Positions 17,409-24,788 of a stretch of 64,000 nt of DNA are shown here, piece by piece. A program made the translations under genes and the position numbers. The stretch's first letter is position 1, and each line of letters begins with the position of its first letter. A model generated the notes under the pieces. That model was not told the DNA's origin, searched no databases, and worked only from the letters and a program-made list of their open reading frames with translations. The stretch is from Pseudomonas putida (lineage in GTDB: Bacteria > Pseudomonadota > Gammaproteobacteria > Pseudomonadales > Pseudomonadaceae), in the NCBI RefSeq assembly GCF_028682455.1, contig NZ_JANHLD010000004.1, positions 310,001-374,000 of the forward strand, given 5' to 3'.

Positions 17409-18352
17409 CTACACCAGAACAACCACACAATAACCCTGCGTCCCCAGTGATACTTGAGGCGAACAAATCGACGGGAGAACAGCCAATGGAGTTGTTTGTC
17501 GTCGATGAGCACACCGAGAACTATTTGACCATTCAAGCGGGCGGAGACTTTGGTCGAGGCATGCTGACAGGCGCATTGGCTGGATTTGGGGGGATAGGGG
17601 GAGTAGGACTGGGGCTGCTCAGCTTTATGCAAAGTGGAGATCTTGAAGGACTTAATATAATGCTTGCCATATGTATTCCTTTGTGTGGCATTCCTTTTCT
17701 TTGGGAAGCCCTACGTCCCCTACCCCTCCCTATCCTGTTCAACCGCCGCACCCGCGAAGTGTATTTCGATCACGACGGCGAATTATTCCATGCTCCGTGG
17801 GATAGCATTTTCGCCATTGCCAATGAATTCCAGATAGTTGGCCCGCAAATCGGTAGCATTCAAAATGCGTCACTGGAGATAAAGGTGTGGAAGTTCGAAG
17901 AGCCTGAGACAGCGCTGATGGTCAGCCTTGGGGCGCCGTTCGGAAAATCACTGGCGCTACAAAAAGGCTTTTGGGAATACATCCGTGCCTATATGAACAA
18001 CGGCCCCTATTTCGACGAACACGGGAATCACAGTGAATCCGATGCCTTTGTAAAAAGCCAACTGGCCGTGCGCCCAAAAATGAGCGACAGCTTCAAAAGA
18101 ACGCGAGAAGAAATAAAGCAGGCGAAGCGAGAAGCCGGCAGCAATAACTACTTGACCGGCCACCATGTTATAAAACTAATACTTGAGCCTATGTTTTACC
18201 CCATGCATCGAATCGAGGAATTCACCTACAGCATTGCCAAACGCCGCTCCCGCAACCTTTGGCCGAGCCTTGTTACTGAGCGCTTGAAAGCCAATGGTCC
18301 CACCACACGCCTTGTTGATCTGGAGAGTGAGAACATTCGACTGAGCAGCTAG
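17399..18352 (+). CDS. Two-TM membrane protein of the type VI island, copy 2
   Basis: This 317-residue protein is nearly identical to the one at 16369-17310. Differences cluster in the first membrane segment (GALAGFGGIGGVGLGLLSFM), near residues 260-265 (LEPMFYPMHRIEE against LGPMFYPQDRLEE) and at the C-terminus, where it ends ENIRLSS. Most changes in the rest are synonymous, so both copies appear to be under selection for protein sequence. The start overlaps the remnant tail as in copy 1. A terminator-like REP half follows. A duplicated immunity-type gene kept after loss of its toxin is one explanation. Confidence 0.75.
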   Translation: MDMTTPEQPHNNPASPVILEANKSTGEQPMELFVVDEHTENYLTIQAGGDFGRGMLTGALAGFGGIGGVGLGLLSFMQSGDLEGLNIMLAICIPLCGIPFLWEALRPLPLPILFNRRTREVYFDHDGELFHAPWDSIFAIANEFQIVGPQIGSIQNASLEIKVWKFEEPETALMVSLGAPFGKSLALQKGFWEYIRAYMNNGPYFDEHGNHSESDAFVKSQLAVRPKMSDSFKRTREEIKQAKREAGSNNYLTGHHVIKLILEPMFYPMHRIEEFTYSIAKRRSRNLWPSLVTERLKANGPTTRLVDLESENIRLSS

Positions 18353-18410
18353 AGGCTGTCGCCGCTGCTCGTGATTCCGCTGGATCGAAACAGCCCACCC
18401 CCACAGAGTT

Positions 18411-18437
18411 CAGGAGCGGGCTTGCCCCGCGTTTTTT
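18411..18437 (+). terminator. REP half-site acting as a probable rho-independent terminator
   Basis: CAGGAGCGGGCTTGCCCCGC is one REP arm; its GCGGG-CTTG-CCCCGC stem is followed by GTTTTTTG. It could end transcription of the membrane-protein gene, and it abuts the stop codon of the convergent aminotransferase gene. Confidence 0.6.
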
Positions 18438-18438
18438 G

Positions 18439-19635
18439 TTACTGCTGCTTGCGGAACATCTGGCGAATACCCCGTACTGCCTGGCGAATACGGTCCTGGT
18501 TCTCGATCAGGGCGAAGCGCACATGGTCGTCGCCGTAATCACCAAAGCCGATGCCCGGCGACACGCAGACCTTGGCTTCAGCCAGCAACTTTTTGGAAAA
18601 CTCGAGCGACCCCAGGTGCGCATACTGCTCGGGGATCTTCGCCCAGACATACATCGACGCCTTGGGATTCTCGACCATCCAGCCCAGTTCATGCAGGCCC
18701 TTGACCAGTACGTTGCGGCGCTGGCGGTACTGCTCGGCGATATCGAGCACGCACTGCTGGTCCCCTTCAAGGGCAGCAATGGCGGCCACCTGCAGCGGGG
18801 TGAAGGTACCGTAGTCGTGGTAACTCTTGATCCGCGCCAGGGCGCTGACCAGCTCCGGGTTACCGACCATGAAACCGATACGCCAGCCGGCCATGTTGTA
18901 GCTCTTGGACAGGGTGAAGAACTCCACCGCGATGTCCTTGGCGCCTGGCACCTGCATGATCGAAGGCGCTTTCCAGCCGTCGTAGACGATATCGGCATAG
19001 GCCAGGTCGTGGATCACCAGCACGTCGTACTGCTTGGCCAGGGCCACCACGCGCTCGAAGAAGTCCAGCTCGACACACTGCGCCGTCGGGTTGGAGGGGA
19101 AGCCCAGGATCATCATCTTCGGCTTGGGGATCGACTCGCGAATCGCCCGCTCAAGCTCGTTGAAGAAGTCCACGCCCGGCACCAGCGGCACCGAACGCAC
19201 CTGGGCCCCGGCAATTACCGCACCGTAGATATGAATCGGGTAGCTGGGGTTGGGTACCAGCACCGTATCGCCATGATCCAGGGTGGCGAGCATCAGGTGC
19301 GCCAGGCCTTCCTTGGACCCAATGGTGACAATGGCTTCGCTTTCCGGGTCGATATCGACCTCGTAGCGATCCTTGTACCAGCGTGAAATGGCCCGGCGCA
19401 GGCGTGGAATACCGCGGGACGTCGAGTAGCCATGGGTGTCTTCGCGCTGGGCGACCTGCACCAGTTTTTCAACGATGTGCGGCGGCGTGGCCCCGTCGGG
19501 GTTGCCCATGCTCAGGTCGATGATGTCCTCGCCACGACGGCGCGCGGCCATCTTGAGTTCGGCGGTGATGTTGAAGACGTAGGGGGGGAGACGATCGATG
19601 CGCGCAAAGCGGCGCGGCGAACCTTGGTCAGCCAT
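18439..19635 (-). CDS. alaC: AlaC-type PLP-dependent aminotransferase (glutamate-pyruvate)
   Basis: A 398-residue fold-type I aminotransferase. The start at 19635 (MADQGSPRRFARIDRLPPYVF) matches the usual N-terminus of the family; the open frame extends 45 codons upstream with no family similarity. SLGNPDG-type DLSMGNPDGATP, GSKEGLAHLM, NPTAQCVE and the lysine motif TLSKSYNMAGWRIGF (Schiff-base Lys) are present. E. coli AlaC (YfdZ) converts pyruvate and glutamate to alanine. Related paralogues act on other amino acids, so specificity is inferred. It ends at the REP-type terminator shared with the type VI island. Confidence 0.85.
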   Translation of the reverse strand: MADQGSPRRFARIDRLPPYVFNITAELKMAARRRGEDIIDLSMGNPDGATPPHIVEKLVQVAQREDTHGYSTSRGIPRLRRAISRWYKDRYEVDIDPESEAIVTIGSKEGLAHLMLATLDHGDTVLVPNPSYPIHIYGAVIAGAQVRSVPLVPGVDFFNELERAIRESIPKPKMMILGFPSNPTAQCVELDFFERVVALAKQYDVLVIHDLAYADIVYDGWKAPSIMQVPGAKDIAVEFFTLSKSYNMAGWRIGFMVGNPELVSALARIKSYHDYGTFTPLQVAAIAALEGDQQCVLDIAEQYRQRRNVLVKGLHELGWMVENPKASMYVWAKIPEQYAHLGSLEFSKKLLAEAKVCVSPGIGFGDYGDDHVRFALIENQDRIRQAVRGIRQMFRKQQ

Positions 19636-19736
19636 GGCTTCCTCGAAGACGTAAGCGCCCGGAACCGTCCGAGCGACGTTGGCCACTGCGGTGGCCGGAG
19701 CGAACAATAGAGCCTGGGCGGGGCGCTTGTCCAGCC

Positions 19737-20867
19737 TCAGCGTATGTCTTTGTAGGCCTGCGAACTCCACCCGACAGGCGCCGCCAGGCCGCTGTCAGGC
19801 TGGAACATCGCCCCCGATACCCTGGAGAACGCCGCCCCTTCGGCGCCAATCGAAACACAACGCTCACTCTCCTGCGACTCGGTAATCACGGTGTAGGAGT
19901 GATCGCGCATCGCCCGATACTCGCTGTCATCCCTCGCCATCGCGTGATGGTAGGCCTGCAATTCGCGTTCGGTCAGCTCTAGCCTGTTGCCCAGCTGTAC
20001 ACCCCAGCGCGTCAGGCAGACCTCTGCGAAGTGACGCACGATCAGGCCGGGCTCAAGCAACGCCTTGCCCTGGCTCGTGCCATCGGCCGACGCATTGCCT
20101 ACCAGGGTCGCGTGGCGACCAGGCAAAGGATAGAGATGGCATCGCGTGCTGGGGTGGGTTCTGGGTATCACACAGGAAAAGCCCCTGGAACGCTCATCGC
20201 GGGCATAGAACCCGACGTACTGCTTGACGTTTGCCCCCAACTGCACCCGGTGCGCCTGGAAGTTCAGCAGCCCCGGCACCGGGTCGACGGCAAAGATGTT
20301 GATCGGCAGCGCCTTGAGGTCACTGTCGTTGAGCATGGCGTTGGCCAGCATGTGACAGCTCACCCCTCCCCGACTCCAGCCGACGAGATTGACCTGGCTG
20401 GGCAACGGGCCATCGGTTCGAAACGTCTTGATGATCTGCTCCTGCAGTTGCTGGGGCGTGACCCGGCGCTGTCCGAAGTCATAGGTACGCCAGAACCAGG
20501 AGCCGGTCTCCCTGACATCCTCGATCGGGATGCCCGCCGCCTTGAGTCGATCGTACTCGTGCTCGCTCAAGGCCTTGCGCTGCCAATTACAGTGCCCCTT
20601 GATGATGTGCAGCGCATGATCGACGTTCTGCTCCCAGCCGCTGCCGAACAGGGTACCCATCAGGCCGTAGTGGTTGGCGGCGATGAACAGCTCATCGACT
20701 TGCAGGTTGCCGCTGCCCGGCCCGTCGATGACCACCCAGTGGGCGAACTCCCGGCCTTGCTCGTTACCGGCCAGGGTCGAGACCAGCTCGCCGTTCCAGT
20801 AGCTGGGATTGGCGATATCGAAACGATGCGAGCCCGTGCCGCAGAAATAGACAGTGAAAGTACTCAT
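19737..20867 (-). CDS. GxSxG alpha/beta-hydrolase-like protein, candidate lipase effector
   Basis: This 376-residue protein opens MSTFTVYFCGTGSHRFD and carries the nucleophile elbow NLVGWSRGGVSCHMLANAM (GWSRG, about residue 165). FAVDPVPG, about 30 residues further on, is a plausible catalytic aspartate region. The layout resembles the lipase-like DUF2235/Tle effector families of type VI secretion, and there is no signal peptide. It lies 1.4 kb beyond the broken VgrG island and has the group II intron directly upstream. The assignment as a secreted effector is inference; a cytoplasmic esterase is possible. No immunity gene follows it. Confidence 0.65.
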   Translation of the reverse strand: MSTFTVYFCGTGSHRFDIANPSYWNGELVSTLAGNEQGREFAHWVVIDGPGSGNLQVDELFIAANHYGLMGTLFGSGWEQNVDHALHIIKGHCNWQRKALSEHEYDRLKAAGIPIEDVRETGSWFWRTYDFGQRRVTPQQLQEQIIKTFRTDGPLPSQVNLVGWSRGGVSCHMLANAMLNDSDLKALPINIFAVDPVPGLLNFQAHRVQLGANVKQYVGFYARDERSRGFSCVIPRTHPSTRCHLYPLPGRHATLVGNASADGTSQGKALLEPGLIVRHFAEVCLTRWGVQLGNRLELTERELQAYHHAMARDDSEYRAMRDHSYTVITESQESERCVSIGAEGAAFSRVSGAMFQPDSGLAAPVGWSSQAYKDIR

Positions 20868-20987
20868 GGCGTGATTCCCACAGATGGATGGCCGATCACG
20901 CTAATCGGCAACCCCCGCCGGGTTCAGAGGGTAGCCATACCGTCTACAAATCGAGTAGGAGGCGGATTCACACCCGCCGTCCTCTCA

Positions 20988-21022
20988 CACCACCGTGCGT
21001 ACGGTTCCGTACACGGCGGTTC
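20988..21022 (-). ncRNA. Group II intron domain V
   Basis: On the minus strand AACCGCCGTGTACGGAACCG and the following TACGCACGGTGG fold as a short hairpin with a GAAC-type loop and a bulge, as expected for domain V, the catalytic core. Domain VI (GGCGGGTGTGAATCCGCC) follows it directly. Domain V overlaps the last codon of the reverse transcriptase. Confidence 0.7.
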
Positions 21023-22276
21023 AGGTTACGCGGCTAAGCCGGTTAATCGTATCCAGTATCGAGACCAGCCCGAGCCGGTCCCACAGTTTCTTTGGCAGCG
21101 CGTAGTTCATATGTTGCGCTCCCGAATTCCACCATGGACCTCGGCCATTGAAGGCTGACTTGTTGGCACGCTCCTCGCTCAACCCCAGGCGCATCAAGTT
21201 TCTCAGCCTCGTGGGAGGCTGCTTCCATTGACGCCAGATGACGCAGCGGAGTTTGTGCCTGACCCAACCATCCAGTTCCTCAAGCGGCCGCTTGCTCTGG
21301 CTGAGCTTGAAGTAGCTAGCCCAGCCTCTCAGGACGGGGTTGATCCGCTCGATGACAGTCGCCATTTTGCGAGCCCGTACGCTGCGCAGCAGCATTCTGA
21401 GCCGGTCGCGTAAGCGGTCTAGGCTCATCCTTGCCACGCGCAGCCTTGGCTGCTGGTGCCAGCTTATCCCATAGCCTAGGTAGTCGCACTTCCACGCCCT
21501 TGCCACTTGGCTTTTCTTCCTGTTCACCGTCAGCTTCAGACGTTCTCTCAGGAAGCGCTCGACGCTGACCAACACCCGTTCGCCGGCCCGGGGACTGCGT
21601 ACATAGATGTTCGCATCATCGGCATAACGTACGAAGCGATGGCCCCGTCGCTCCAGCTCGCGGTCGAGTTCGTCGAGCAGGATGTTCGACAGCAACGGCG
21701 AAAGCGGGCCGCCTTGCGGCGTCCCCTCCTGCCGTGGGCTGACGACACCGCCCGACATGATCCCGGCTTCAAGGTAGCGGCGGATAAGCCTGAGTACGCA
21801 CTTGTCTTTGATCCGACGTTCGATGCAGGCCATGAGGATGTCGTGATTGACCCGATCGAAAAACTTCTCCAGATCGAGTTCCACGCACCAGCGGTGTCCC
21901 GCTGTCACATGAGCACGAGCCATCTCGATGGCTTGATGCGTACTTCTGCCCGGACGAAAACCATAGCTGTAGTCCGAGAACAGTGGGTCGAAGATAGGTG
22001 TGAGCTGCTGCTGCAGTGCTTGCTGGATCAGGCGATCCACGACGCTGGGGATTCCCAGTTGCCGTGTGCCGCCCTGCGGCTTGGGAATTTCAACCGCTCG
22101 CACTGCTTGGGGCTGGTATTCACCGGCCAGTAACCTGGCCTTGAGGGTTGGCCAATACTGTCTCACGTAGCCCGCCAAGTCAGCAACCGTCATGCCATCG
22201 GCACCCGGTGCTCCTTGTTGCTGACCACGCGTTGATACGCACGTCTGAGGTTGGCCGGTGCAAGCACCCGCTCCAT
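21021..22276 (-). pseudogene. ltrA: Group II intron reverse transcriptase/maturase, frameshifted
   Basis: The frame from 22276 reads MERVLAPANLRRAYQRVVSNK, then breaks. The continuation GAPGADGMTVADLAG is in another frame. Adding one G in the run at about 22213-22214 would restore NKGAPGADGM, so a single base has been lost. The rest is intact: RT motifs GIPSVVDRLIQQAL, FRPGRSTHQAIEMA, the catalytic YADD (RFVRYADDANIYV), then the maturase domain with GWASYFKLSQ. No HNH endonuclease domain is present, which is normal for class C. A GTG at 22309 could be the true start. A sequencing error cannot be excluded. Confidence 0.82.
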
Positions 22277-22870
22277 CAGCGTGTCCGGCTCCGCGTTCGT
22301 CCACGTCACGGACGCCGTCGATACCTTTGCACTGTCAGGCGTCACCCTCGGCTTCTGGCCGGAGCTCGGGATGACAGTTTCCGCTGTGGGAAATTTCTGC
22401 ATTACGGTTACCAACGAGACGGCGACGCCTACTGGCGGCATAACCTGTTCGGCCCTTGGTGGCGCGGTTAACCGCCACTTACTACGGCTTCGGCTGACTT
22501 CTGCACGCTCATCCCGTCGCCTTTCGACGCGCGGTAGCACAATGGCAAACGTACAGATCTCCCAGGGTAATTCGCGCGACCTTCCTGCTTATGCCTGTCG
22601 GATCTACGTCACAGCGTTCCGTGCAAGTATTGGGCTTTGGCGATTTGTGCCACCTCACCCCGCTGTGCCGCCTCTATCCGCTTCCTGTTCGTCAGGCCAG
22701 CATTTTGCCTCGGGCTTCCTTCAGATTCGCGGTCACCCGCGACACCCTTGCCTCCGGCTAACACTTCCCCTTGCCGGGTGTGTAGAGGACTTTCACCTCC
22801 AAGTCACCCGCTTGGCCACCACAGCCAAGCGGGTTGCGCTTACGCGCAACGCGCCATGCCTGGCGCACAC

Positions 22871-22909
22871 AAAAACGCCCCGTGCTCTGCAGCACGGGGC
22901 GTTCTTGTT
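22871..22909 (-). terminator. Rho-independent terminator of the cyo operon
   Basis: On the minus strand AACGCCCCGTGC-TGCAGA-GCACGGGGCGTT is followed by a T-run (TTTTTGT). The perfect 12-base stem lies 15 bases after the cyoE stop. The group II intron starts immediately beyond the T-run. Confidence 0.9.
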
Positions 22910-22923
22910 TACCCGCAATGAGA

Positions 22924-23811
22924 TCAGTGCGCGTAGGTCAGCAGCAGCTCGGTCGGCACCTTGGTGTCCAGCGACATCATCACGCTCAGGGCAGTGATGG
23001 TGAAGATCGAGAACACGAACAGCTTGCGCGCCCAGAGCCGGTCATCCACGGCCTTGTAGCCGGTCCAGGCCATGTACAACCAGTACATGCCCATGGCGGC
23101 GGCGACGGCCATGTAGCTCATGCCGGCGTAACCACCGATGGTCAGCATCAGGGTTGCCGCCAGGAAGGCCACGATGTACCAGAGGATGTGCTTCTTGGCG
23201 ACCAGGATGCCACGCTTGACCGGCAGGACCGGAATCGAGGCAGCCAGGTAGTCATTGAAGCGGAAGATCGCAATGGCATAGGAATGCGGCATCTGCCAGA
23301 GGCTGAACATCACCAGCAGGGTCAGCGCAGCCAGGTCGAAGGTGTTGCTCACGGCGCAGTAGCCGATCACCGGAGGCATGGCACCGGACAGGCTGCCAAC
23401 CAGGGTGCCGTGCACCGATTTACGCTTCAGGTACAGGCTGTAGAAACCCACGTAGATGACGAAGCCGATCAGGCCGAACAGCGCAGCCAGGGCGTTGGCC
23501 TGCACATACAGCAGGCCAAGCCCGGCCACCCCGAGCAGGGTGGCGTAGGCCAGCGCGACTTTCAGCGAGATCTGGCCCTGAACCATTGCACGGTTCTTGG
23601 TGCGCTCCATCTTGATGTCGATGTCACGGTCGATGCAGTTGTTGAACACGCAACCGGACGCCACCACCAGCGAAGTGCCAATCACCGTGGCCAGGAACAG
23701 CATGAAGTCGACATGCCCTTGCGCGGCAAGGAAAAAACCGCCTGCCACAGAAAGCACGTTACCGAAAATGATCCCCGGTTTGGTGATTTGGATAAAGTGC
23801 TTAATGGACAT
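22924..23811 (-). CDS. cyoE: Protoheme IX farnesyltransferase (heme O synthase)
   Basis: A 295-residue membrane enzyme that adds a farnesyl group to heme B to give heme O for the quinol oxidase. The UbiA-type aspartate motif NNCIDRDIDIKMERTKNR (about residues 58-75) binds the diphosphate through magnesium. Around nine membrane helices follow, with the second conserved region NDYLAASIPVLPVKRG. It is the last gene of cyoABCDE, 11 bases after cyoD, and is followed by the operon terminator. Confidence 0.95.
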   Translation of the reverse strand: MSIKHFIQITKPGIIFGNVLSVAGGFFLAAQGHVDFMLFLATVIGTSLVVASGCVFNNCIDRDIDIKMERTKNRAMVQGQISLKVALAYATLLGVAGLGLLYVQANALAALFGLIGFVIYVGFYSLYLKRKSVHGTLVGSLSGAMPPVIGYCAVSNTFDLAALTLLVMFSLWQMPHSYAIAIFRFNDYLAASIPVLPVKRGILVAKKHILWYIVAFLAATLMLTIGGYAGMSYMAVAAAMGMYWLYMAWTGYKAVDDRLWARKLFVFSIFTITALSVMMSLDTKVPTELLLTYAH

Positions 23812-23822
23812 GCCGTCTTACC

Positions 23823-24155
23823 TCACTTCGCCATCATGCTGGTGTGGATGCTGAACATGATCCACAGCGACAGGCCAACCAACAGTGCAATGACCATTGC
23901 CGTGAACAGGAAGGCGCTGACGTTCTCACGCTGCTCTTTCGAGCGGTCCAGGTGCAGGAAGTAGTACAGGTGCACCACGATCTGGATCGCGGCGAATGCC
24001 ACCACGATCAGCACGGTCATGTCTTTAGGCAGGCTTGGGAACATCACCAGGCCGAAAGGAATGGCCGTCAGGATCACCGACAGGATGAAGCCGATTGCGT
24101 AGGACTTCACGCTACCGTGGTTGCCCTCGGCGTGGCTGTTATGTGCGTTAGCCAT
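23823..24155 (-). CDS. cyoD: Cytochrome bo3 ubiquinol oxidase subunit IV
   Basis: A 110-residue subunit with three membrane helices (YAIGFILSVILTAIPFGLVM, VLIVVAFAAIQIVVHLYYFLHL, FTAMVIALLVGLSLWIMFSIH). The size, the HLYYFLHLD motif and the position between cyoC and cyoE identify it. In E. coli the subunit helps assembly of the CuB centre. Its ATG directly abuts the cyoC stop. Confidence 0.94.
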   Translation of the reverse strand: MANAHNSHAEGNHGSVKSYAIGFILSVILTAIPFGLVMFPSLPKDMTVLIVVAFAAIQIVVHLYYFLHLDRSKEQRENVSAFLFTAMVIALLVGLSLWIMFSIHTSMMAK

Positions 24156-24785
24156 TTACAGAACCCCCAGCAGATACACAACGGTGAACACGCAGATCCA
24201 GACCACGTCCAGGAAGTGCCAGAACAGGCTCAGACAGCTCATGCGGGTCTTGGCGGTACCGGTGATACCGTGCTTGTTGATCTGGTACATCATCACAGCC
24301 ATCCAGATCAGACCCGCGGTCACGTGCAGACCGTGGGTGCCGACCAGGGCAAAGAAGCCCGACAGGAAGCCGCTGCGCTGTGGGCCGAAGCCTGCAGCGA
24401 TCAGGTGATGGAACTCATAGACTTCCATCGCGATGAAGCCTGCACCGAGCAGGAAGGTCACTGCCAACCAGCCCAGTACGCCGCCCTTGTTGCCTTTGTA
24501 CATCTGCAGCATGGCGAAGCCGAAGGTGATACTGGAGAACAGCAGCAGCGCAGTCTCGGCCAGTACGAAGTTCAGCTCGAAGATGTCGTGACCCGACGGG
24601 CCGCCGGCAAAGTTGCCGGACAGCACCGCGTAAGCTGCGAAGAGCGACGCAAACAGGATGCAGTCGGTCATCAGGTACAGCCAGAAACCGTAGACGGTCA
24701 TCTGGCCCGAGTCGTGGTGGTGGTCATCGTGCCCATGGTCGTGACCATGAGCATGAGTATCAGCGTTGATTACATGACTGGACAT
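24156..24785 (-). CDS. cyoC: Cytochrome bo3 ubiquinol oxidase subunit III
   Basis: This 209-residue subunit starts with a histidine-rich stretch (HAHGHDHGHDDHHH), then five membrane helices with the subunit III motifs FGFAMLQMYKG, FIAMEVYEFHHL and ALVGTHGLHVTAGLIWM. The histidine-rich head is a feature of Pseudomonas CyoC and might bind metal; no role is proven. The start lies 3 bases after the cyoB stop. Confidence 0.94.
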   Translation of the reverse strand: MSSHVINADTHAHGHDHGHDDHHHDSGQMTVYGFWLYLMTDCILFASLFAAYAVLSGNFAGGPSGHDIFELNFVLAETALLLFSSITFGFAMLQMYKGNKGGVLGWLAVTFLLGAGFIAMEVYEFHHLIAAGFGPQRSGFLSGFFALVGTHGLHVTAGLIWMAVMMYQINKHGITGTAKTRMSCLSLFWHFLDVVWICVFTVVYLLGVL

Positions 24786-24788
24786 TGA

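Larger units (their letters stand above)
20950..22868 (-). mobile_element. Group II intron, bacterial class C
   Basis: On the minus strand the element starts GTGCGCCAGGCATGGCGCG (5' end at 22868). It continues through a domain I-like region with GAGGTGAAAGTCCTCTAC, encodes a reverse transcriptase in its second half, and ends with domain V and VI hairpins near 20950 (terminal CTACTCGAT). Length is about 1.9 kb. It sits 2 bases past the hairpin and T-run of the cyo terminator; insertion behind terminators is the known habit of class C introns. The 3' boundary is less certain than the 5' one. Confidence 0.88.

Noticed and set aside
16369..18352. Paired copies as a possible composite transposon
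   Set aside because: The repeats are coding duplicates in direct orientation with no transposase or terminal inverted repeats.
21021..22868. Retron or DGR reverse transcriptase
   Set aside because: The maturase domain, GTGCG 5' end and domain V/VI at the 3' end identify a group II intron; there is no msr/msd or template repeat.
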